Assembly: GCA_016789205.1 (NCBI GenBank)
Contig: JAEURF010000041.1
Location: 1-9,832, forward strand
Direction: 5' to 3'
Length of the DNA stretch: 9,832 bases
DNA from: Anaerolineales bacterium
Lineage (GTDB): Bacteria > Chloroflexota > Anaerolineae > Anaerolineales > Villigracilaceae
The translations under genes were made by a program, and so were the position numbers. Shown piece after piece: positions 5,626 through 9,832 of this stretch (position 1 is the first letter of the stretch; every line of letters starts with the position of its first letter). Below the pieces are notes generated by a model, which was not told the DNA's origin, did no database searches, and saw only the letters and a list, made by a program, of their open reading frames with translations.

Positions 5626-7383
5626 ATGCCCATTCGATTGTTATCTAATGAAGTTGCTTCGCAAATTGCCGCTGGCGAGGTGGTAGAACGACCGGCTTCG
5701 GTTGTGAAAGAATTGATTGAAAATTCTTTAGACGCTGGCGCAAAAAATATTTCAGTTGCGATTGAAGATGCGGGAAAAGTTTTGATTGAAGTTGCCGATG
5801 ATGGACACGGCATTCCAGCGGATGAATTGGAGTTAGCCGCTTCACGTCATGCGACTTCAAAGCTGGTTCGCTCCGATGATTTATTTCATATCCAGACGCT
5901 TGGTTTCCGCGGTGAAGCATTGGCTTCGATTGGTTCCGTTTCACAAATGATGATGACCTCGCGTGTTGAATCTGCAAAAGAAGGTGCACGCATAAAAGTT
6001 GAAGGTGGAATTACAAGCAATGTGGAAAAAGTTGGCGCACCGGTGGGGACTTTGGTGCGGGTTGAAAATCTTTTTTACAATGTGCCAGCGCGTTTAAAGT
6101 TTTTGAAAACTGATGTAACCGAAAGACGCGCGATTGATTCATTGGTGACACGTTATGCGTTGGCATACCCAAATGTGAGATTCAAAGTGACCGATGGAAA
6201 ACAAGTCACTTTGCAAACCGCAGGTGATGGCGACAGGCGTTCGATTCTGGCGGCTTTATATGGTGTAGATGTTGCTAAGCAAATGTTAGAAGTGATGGCT
6301 GATGAAGAATCATTTCGTTTATCAGGTTTTATCAGCCCGACTTCATTGACACGTTCAAACCGAAGAGAGATTACATTTTTTATCAATGGTCGTTGGGTAC
6401 AAGATTCGGCTTTGAATGCGGCATTGTTACAGGCATATCACACATTGTTAATGGTCGGGCGTTATCCGCTGACGACGTTGTTCTTAGAAATTTCTCCCGA
6501 AGATGTAGATGTGAATGTTCATCCCACAAAAGCGGAAGTACGCTTTAGAAGCCAAGATAAAATTTTTAGTTTTGTTCAGCGTTCCGTAAGAAAAGCATTA
6601 TTGGCTTATACACCCGTGCCGACCGTGTCACCTCAACTTTGGGGAAGTCGTTATGTGCCACAACCTGAATCAAGAGAGATTGGGATGGATTGGTCTATTG
6701 GACATAGTTCAGTTGACAGTAATCAGTTGTCAGTTGACAGTTACGAATCCCGAATACCGAATCCCGATTCACAAAAACAAGAATCTCTTTCAACTAATGT
6801 GCCTTTACTTCGTTTGATTGGTCAAATCGGTGCAACGTATATCGTTGCTGAAGGTCCGGATGGGTTGTATCTCATAGACCAACATGCCGCGCATGAAAGA
6901 GTTTTATTTGAAAAGCTCATGGCACAGCGTGAGAATAAAAATATTCCATCACAAAGTTTATTATCTCCAGAAGTGGTGACGTTACCTCCGCAATCTGCAA
7001 AAGCATTAACTGAACAATTATCCGCTTTGAATCAATTTGGTTTTGAAGTGGAAGAGTTTGGCACAAACACATTTCAAGTAAGAGCCATGCCGGTTTTATT
7101 TTCAGGTGGCGACCCTGCTTCGGCATTAAAGGCTTTGGTCGAAGATTTTGAAGAGGACGAGAGTCCGCTCCAAACGGAGATTGAGGCGAAGATTGCGGGC
7201 AGAGTCTGTAAAAGGTTGGCGGTCAAAGCTGGGCAGGCGTTAACGTCTGAAGAGCAAAGAAGTCTATTAAACGATTTGGAGGTATGTCAATCTCCGCGCA
7301 CATGTCCGCATGGCAGACCGACCATGATTCATTTATCAGTAGATATGTTAGAAAAACAATTTGGCAGAAAAGGCGCAAGATAA
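5626..7383 (+). CDS. mutL: DNA mismatch repair protein MutL, endonuclease-type
   Basis: A complete 585-residue MutL. The N-terminal GHKL ATPase region shows 'QIAAGEVVERPASVVKELIE' (13-32) with catalytic Glu29 and Asn33, 'DDGHGI' (58-63), 'ATSKL' (76-80) and 'TLGFRGEAL' (91-99). The C-terminal dimerisation domain carries the nuclease motif DQHA(x2)E(x4)E as DQHAAHERVLFE (418-429). It also has 'VCKRLAVKAG' (from 527) and the zinc-binding CPHGRP (560-565). It should therefore nick DNA itself, as expected in species lacking MutH. MutL couples MutS mismatch recognition to strand excision; no mutS is in this window. The linker holds two short tandem repeats, described separately. The start matches the family (MPIRLLSNEVASQIAAGEVV). 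There is no Shine-Dalgarno, and translation is probably from a leaderless mRNA. Confidence 0.97.
   Translation: MPIRLLSNEVASQIAAGEVVERPASVVKELIENSLDAGAKNISVAIEDAGKVLIEVADDGHGIPADELELAASRHATSKLVRSDDLFHIQTLGFRGEALASIGSVSQMMMTSRVESAKEGARIKVEGGITSNVEKVGAPVGTLVRVENLFYNVPARLKFLKTDVTERRAIDSLVTRYALAYPNVRFKVTDGKQVTLQTAGDGDRRSILAALYGVDVAKQMLEVMADEESFRLSGFISPTSLTRSNRREITFFINGRWVQDSALNAALLQAYHTLLMVGRYPLTTLFLEISPEDVDVNVHPTKAEVRFRSQDKIFSFVQRSVRKALLAYTPVPTVSPQLWGSRYVPQPESREIGMDWSIGHSSVDSNQLSVDSYESRIPNPDSQKQESLSTNVPLLRLIGQIGATYIVAEGPDGLYLIDQHAAHERVLFEKLMAQRENKNIPSQSLLSPEVVTLPPQSAKALTEQLSALNQFGFEVEEFGTNTFQVRAMPVLFSGGDPASALKALVEDFEEDESPLQTEIEAKIAGRVCKRLAVKAGQALTSEEQRSLLNDLEVCQSPRTCPHGRPTMIHLSVDMLEKQFGRKGAR
6710..6741. 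repeat. CAGTTGACAGT direct repeat inside mutL
   Basis: CAGTTGACAGT occurs at 6710-6720 and 6731-6741, exactly 21 bp apart, with a related TCAGTTGTC between. The period equals seven codons, so the protein shows SVDS twice seven residues apart (SVDSNQLSVDS). It lies in the linker between the ATPase and C-terminal domains. The unit resembles intergenic CAGTTATCAGT-like repeats known from other bacteria. Confidence 0.65.
6744..6767. repeat. CGAATCC heptamer tandem repeat inside mutL
   Basis: The units CGAATCC, CGAATAC and CGAATCC follow each other, then CGATTC, giving a period of 7 bp. As 7 is not a multiple of 3, successive units are read in different frames and code for ESRIPNPDS. It directly adjoins the CAGTTGACAGT repeat. 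All of it is read through in frame without a stop. Confidence 0.6.
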
Positions 7384-7400
7384 TAAATTTTCGGTAACGG

Positions 7401-7406
7401 TATAAT
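7401..7406 (+). promoter_or_regulatory. TATAAT -10 box of the histidine kinase gene
   Basis: A perfect TATAAT ends 13 bases before the kinase ATG. Expected transcription start is about 7413, leaving a leader of 7 nt or less and no room for a Shine-Dalgarno. I find no good -35 at the normal distance. Transcription starting here would omit most of the 5' half of the terminator stem that follows. Confidence 0.55.
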
Positions 7407-7437
7407 AAACTCTGCAAACATGCGGAGTTTATTTTTT
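7407..7437 (+). terminator. Intrinsic terminator of mutL, overlapping the start of the kinase gene
   Basis: AAACTCTGC (7407-7415) pairs with GCGGAGTTT (7422-7430): nine pairs including one T-G wobble, and a 6-nt loop AAACAT. It is followed by A and six Ts (7432-7437). It lies 24 bases after the mutL stop. The kinase ATG (7420-7422) sits in the loop and the foot of the stem, and the T-run codes for kinase residues 5-6 and flanks. Confidence 0.65.
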
Positions 7438-8874
7438 ATAAAACAATTTTGGCAATATCTGCTTGCACTGGCTTTGATTTCAGTCATCACGGCAATCTTT
7501 TTTGTATTACGGGATGTACTGGATATTACTTTAATTGCTTTAATATATTTGGTTCCGCTGGGTTTGATTACCGCGTTATGGGGGCTTGGACCTGGCATTG
7601 CTGGGGCTTTATTATCTTTTTTTACACTCAACTATTTTTTTATTTCACCTTATTACACGCTAGCTATTCACCGCCCAACGGATGTGGTGATTCTGATTAT
7701 TTTTTTATTTGTTGCGATTGTGATTAGTCAATTGGTGGGGCGAATGCAAGCAGGTCTTGCGATGGCAACTGCACGCGAACGTGAAGCAACACAACTCTAC
7801 GAACTCAGTTCTGTATTAGCAGGGTTACATGATGACCATCTGATTGTTAAAGCACTTGCAAAACAAATTCAAACATTATCACAAGGCGAATATGTAGAAA
7901 TTAATATTACAGGCTCACAAGTTTTTTCTTTTCATTTACCGGAAATGACTCAGCCCACTCGACCTGCTGAATTAACTATACCGATTCAATCGGCGCGAGG
8001 TGTTCTCGGGGAGATAAAGTTTTGGAAAACCGAATCAGCAATTACGTCAGAAGAGAAGCGCTTATTACAAATATTTGCAAGCCAAGGTGCGTTGGCATTG
8101 GAACGCGCTTGGCTGGTAGAGGCTGAGTCACGTGCAAAGGTTCTTGAAGAAAGTGACCAGTTGAAATCCAGCCTTTTATCCTCTGTTTCACATGAATTAC
8201 GCACGCCGCTCTCGACCATCAAAGCCGCCGCATCGAGTTTGCGCGGAAATGAAGTCAGTTGGGATTCGGCGGCACGTGTTGAGTTAGTCGCCGCAATTGA
8301 TGAAGAAGCCGACCATTTAAATATGTTGGTTGGGAATTTATTAGATATGTCGCGGATTGAGTCAGGCGCACTTAAGCCGCAACGCGAATGGAATATTTTG
8401 TCTGAAATTGTTGGCGGTGTACTTGTGCGGATGCGGCATTTGGCAAATGAACATCGTGTTGAAGTAGATATACCGGAAAACTTGCCACTTGTACCTGTTG
8501 ATTATGTACAAATAGAACAAGTTTTTACAAACTTGGTGAGTAACAGTTTGAAATATGCACCTGCAAATTCTGTGATTCGTATCAGTGCAAAACTTAATCA
8601 TGAAATGGTGCAAGTACAAGTGAGCAATCAAGGACCACAAATTCCGCAAGAACACCTTGAACGCATCTTTGATAAGTTTTATCGCATCACTGCGGCAGAC
8701 CGCGTCACAGGTACAGGGCTTGGGCTTTCCATTTGTAAAGGAATCATTGAAGCGCATAATGGGCAAATTTGGGCAGAAAACACACAAGAAGGTCTGGCTT
8801 TTAATTTCACACTTCCACTTACGTGGGAAGGCGCGCCGCCTCAGCAACTACCCATTGATATGGAGAATGAATGA
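7420..8874 (+). CDS. Membrane sensor histidine kinase, KdpD C-terminal-type (DUF4118 sensor)
   Basis: A 484-residue kinase. Residues 11-107 form about four membrane segments of the KdpD/DUF4118 type, with 'LVPLGLITALWGLGPGIAGA' (44-63) typical of that domain. Then come a coiled stretch, a GAF-like region (about 125-232) and a HisKA domain with phospho-acceptor His258 (SSVSHELRTPLS). The ATPase domain follows, with an N-box 'NLVSNSLKYAP' and G2 motif GTGLGLS (431-437). It matches the C-terminal half of KdpD and lacks the roughly 400-residue N-terminal KdpD/Usp part, so the signal need not be potassium. The G1 box reads NQGPQIP (403-409) in place of the usual DxGxG. It overlaps the response regulator by ATGA, indicating translational coupling. 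The start codon lies inside the mutL terminator; no in-frame ATG is close downstream, so 7420 is preferred. Confidence 0.88.
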   Translation: MRSLFFIKQFWQYLLALALISVITAIFFVLRDVLDITLIALIYLVPLGLITALWGLGPGIAGALLSFFTLNYFFISPYYTLAIHRPTDVVILIIFLFVAIVISQLVGRMQAGLAMATAREREATQLYELSSVLAGLHDDHLIVKALAKQIQTLSQGEYVEINITGSQVFSFHLPEMTQPTRPAELTIPIQSARGVLGEIKFWKTESAITSEEKRLLQIFASQGALALERAWLVEAESRAKVLEESDQLKSSLLSSVSHELRTPLSTIKAAASSLRGNEVSWDSAARVELVAAIDEEADHLNMLVGNLLDMSRIESGALKPQREWNILSEIVGGVLVRMRHLANEHRVEVDIPENLPLVPVDYVQIEQVFTNLVSNSLKYAPANSVIRISAKLNHEMVQVQVSNQGPQIPQEHLERIFDKFYRITAADRVTGTGLGLSICKGIIEAHNGQIWAENTQEGLAFNFTLPLTWEGAPPQQLPIDMENE

Positions 8875-9566
8875 GTAATGCGCCGCATATTCTAGTCATA
8901 GATGATGAATTACAAATCCAACGTGCGATTCGTACGATTCTGACTGAGAAAAATTTCAAAGTGATAACAGCCAGTAAAGGGGAAGAAGGGCTTACGCTTG
9001 CGGCTACCAATGAACCTGATATCATCATCCTCGACTTGGGGCTACCAGACATGGATGGTGTTGAAGTCTGTGGGCGTTTACGAGAATGGACTCAATGTCC
9101 AATCATTGTCCTTTCAGTACGTGATAGTGAACGGGATAAAGTTGCCGCATTAGACGCTGGCGCAGATGATTATTTAACGAAGCCATTTGGCATTGAAGAA
9201 TTATTAGCACGGGTACGCGTTGCTTTGCGCCATTCCGCGCGCACAAAAAATACTCAAAGTAAAGTAATCACGGCTGGTGCACTTACAATTGACCTCGTCT
9301 GGCATATTGTTAAACGTGAAAATGAAGAAATCAAATTAACCGGCACGGAATATAAATTGCTCTCATATCTCGCCAGTAACCATGGACGAATTCTCACGCA
9401 CCAAAGTATTCTGACTCATGTTTGGGGACCGGCAGATGCAAACCATACAGAATATCTGCGCGTTTATATGCGCCAATTGCGTAAAAAACTTGAAGTGGAC
9501 CCCGAACGCCCAGAATACATTCTGACGGAGCCCGGCATCGGCTACCGCTTCATGGCTGATGAATAA
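8871..9566 (+). CDS. kdpE: OmpR/PhoB-family response regulator, KdpE-like
   Basis: A complete 231-residue regulator. The receiver domain (about 5-118) has acidic residues Asp11-Asp12, phospho-acceptor Asp55 (IIILDLGLPD), Ser82 and Lys104 (YLTKPFG). The winged-helix DNA-binding domain (about 132-228) contains 'LTGTEYKLLSYLASNHGRIL' and ends 'YLRVYMRQLRKKLEVDP' then 'YILTEPGIGYRF'. The phrase 'LSVRDSERDKVAALDAGADD' (81-100) and the wing region closely follow KdpE. Its partner is the kinase immediately upstream, with which it overlaps by 4 bases; GGAG lies 5 bases before the ATG. In KdpDE systems the target is the kdpFABC potassium pump, but none of those genes is in this window, so the regulon here is open. 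A strong terminator follows. Confidence 0.9.
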   Translation: MSNAPHILVIDDELQIQRAIRTILTEKNFKVITASKGEEGLTLAATNEPDIIILDLGLPDMDGVEVCGRLREWTQCPIIVLSVRDSERDKVAALDAGADDYLTKPFGIEELLARVRVALRHSARTKNTQSKVITAGALTIDLVWHIVKRENEEIKLTGTEYKLLSYLASNHGRILTHQSILTHVWGPADANHTEYLRVYMRQLRKKLEVDPERPEYILTEPGIGYRFMADE

Positions 9567-9583
9567 AATCCTTATAAATACCC

Positions 9584-9610
9584 AAAACGCCCTTGAATAG
9601 GGCGTTTTTT
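9584..9610 (+). terminator. Intrinsic terminator of the kinase-regulator operon
   Basis: AAAACGCCCT (9584-9593) and AGGGCGTTTT (9599-9608) form a perfect 10-bp stem with a 5-nt loop, running into six Ts (9605-9610). It starts 17 bases after the response-regulator stop codon. This is a textbook Rho-independent terminator. Because the stem begins with AAAA, it could also act from the other direction. Confidence 0.92.
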
Positions 9611-9640
9611 ATTTGTTCTTTATACGATTGCTCAATTTCT

Positions 9641-9671
9641 TTGTCACCATTTTATATGGGGTTGATAAGAT
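9641..9671 (+). promoter_or_regulatory. Possible promoter of the last, partial gene
   Basis: TTGTCA (9641-9646; five of six -35 matches) is followed after 19 bp by TAAGAT (9666-9671; four of six -10 matches). It lies in the right place, between the terminator and the next ATG, but the spacing is long and the -10 is poor. Confidence 0.3.
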
Positions 9672-9691
9672 TTATCTATCGCTGAGGTTAT

Positions 9692-9832
9692 ATGACAAAA
9701 CTTGACTCGAAAAATTCCTTATCAAACTTAACAACGATTTCAATATCTGGCACTAAATCTTCTCCGCGTTTACTTGTACTTGTTCCTAACGTTGAACTTG
9801 ACCTTCCCACAGTAACACGAAGAGTATGGGAG
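9692..9832 (+). CDS. Unrecognised protein, N-terminal 47 residues only
   Basis: An ATG at 9692 opens a frame that stays open to the window edge (47 codons). GAGG (9684-9687) lies 4 bases before the ATG as a modest ribosome-binding site, and a possible promoter lies further upstream. The first 25 residues are Ser/Thr/Asn-rich. They are followed by 'RLLVLVPNVELDLPTVTRRVWE', best described as a hydrophobic strand (LLVLVP) and the start of a helix, as at the beginning of an alpha/beta domain. That could fit a Usp-like or Rossmann-like fold, but too little is visible to name it. It is separated from the kinase-regulator operon by a strong terminator, so it is a separate transcript. Confidence 0.55.
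   Translation, partial: MTKLDSKNSLSNLTTISISGTKSSPRLLVLVPNVELDLPTVTRRVWE

Noticed and set aside
8362..8847. A 161-codon open frame on the strand opposite the histidine kinase
   Set aside because: The plus strand encodes the conserved kinase ATPase domain here. The opposite frame is Cys/His-rich without any domain pattern and has no ribosome-binding site.

Overview
The window looks like a piece of a bacterial chromosome with a slightly A+T-leaning composition. I infer a member of the Chloroflexota, probably Anaerolineae-like. The grounds are the gene mix (COG3375-type acetyltransferase, YugP-type protease, S41 protease, KdpD/KdpE-like pair) and the many short palindromic dispersed repeats of a kind I associate with those genomes. 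This is inference from pattern memory, not a search. I see no rRNA, tRNA, CRISPR array, transposase or phage gene. The content is mostly housekeeping, and the more unusual features are in the control regions and repeats.

Layout. Bases 2-1714 (+ strand) hold the 3' part of an atypical short-chain dehydrogenase (NDUFA9/NmrA-like) and a GNAT-family protein, separated by an imperfect dyad repeat. Bases 1715-1951 hold a nested palindromic repeat and a hairpin, with no gene. Bases 1952-5605 (- strand), read leftwards from 5605, hold a HAD-family pyrimidine-5'-nucleotidase-like phosphatase, an S41 carboxy-terminal processing protease, a YugP-like membrane zinc protease that is probably co-transcribed with it, and a four-helix membrane protein with a proline-rich tail. 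The last of these has its own strong promoter carrying two operator-like palindromes. Bases 5626-9566 (+) hold mutL, then a KdpD-like histidine kinase and a KdpE-like response regulator overlapping by 4 bases and ended by a clear intrinsic terminator. From 9692 an unrecognised gene runs off the window.

How the parts work together. The HAD gene and mutL diverge from a 20-bp gap. Its centre is a perfect 14-bp palindrome containing TATAAT on both strands, placed so that transcription of both genes would begin at their ATG (leaderless mRNAs). At the mutL/kinase junction, a terminator hairpin, a TATAAT box and the kinase start codon occupy fewer than 40 bp. The membrane-protein promoter has a consensus -35, a 17-bp spacer and a near-consensus -10. 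One GAAC-N4-GTTC palindrome fills the spacer and a second covers the expected start of transcription, which resembles control by a LexA/DinR-type repressor. Both proteases act on envelope proteins, and the kinase is membrane-bound. The window therefore has an envelope-maintenance and signalling flavour, with mismatch repair between.

Limits. All product calls come from reading motifs by eye. Promoters, operators and terminators are predictions from sequence alone.
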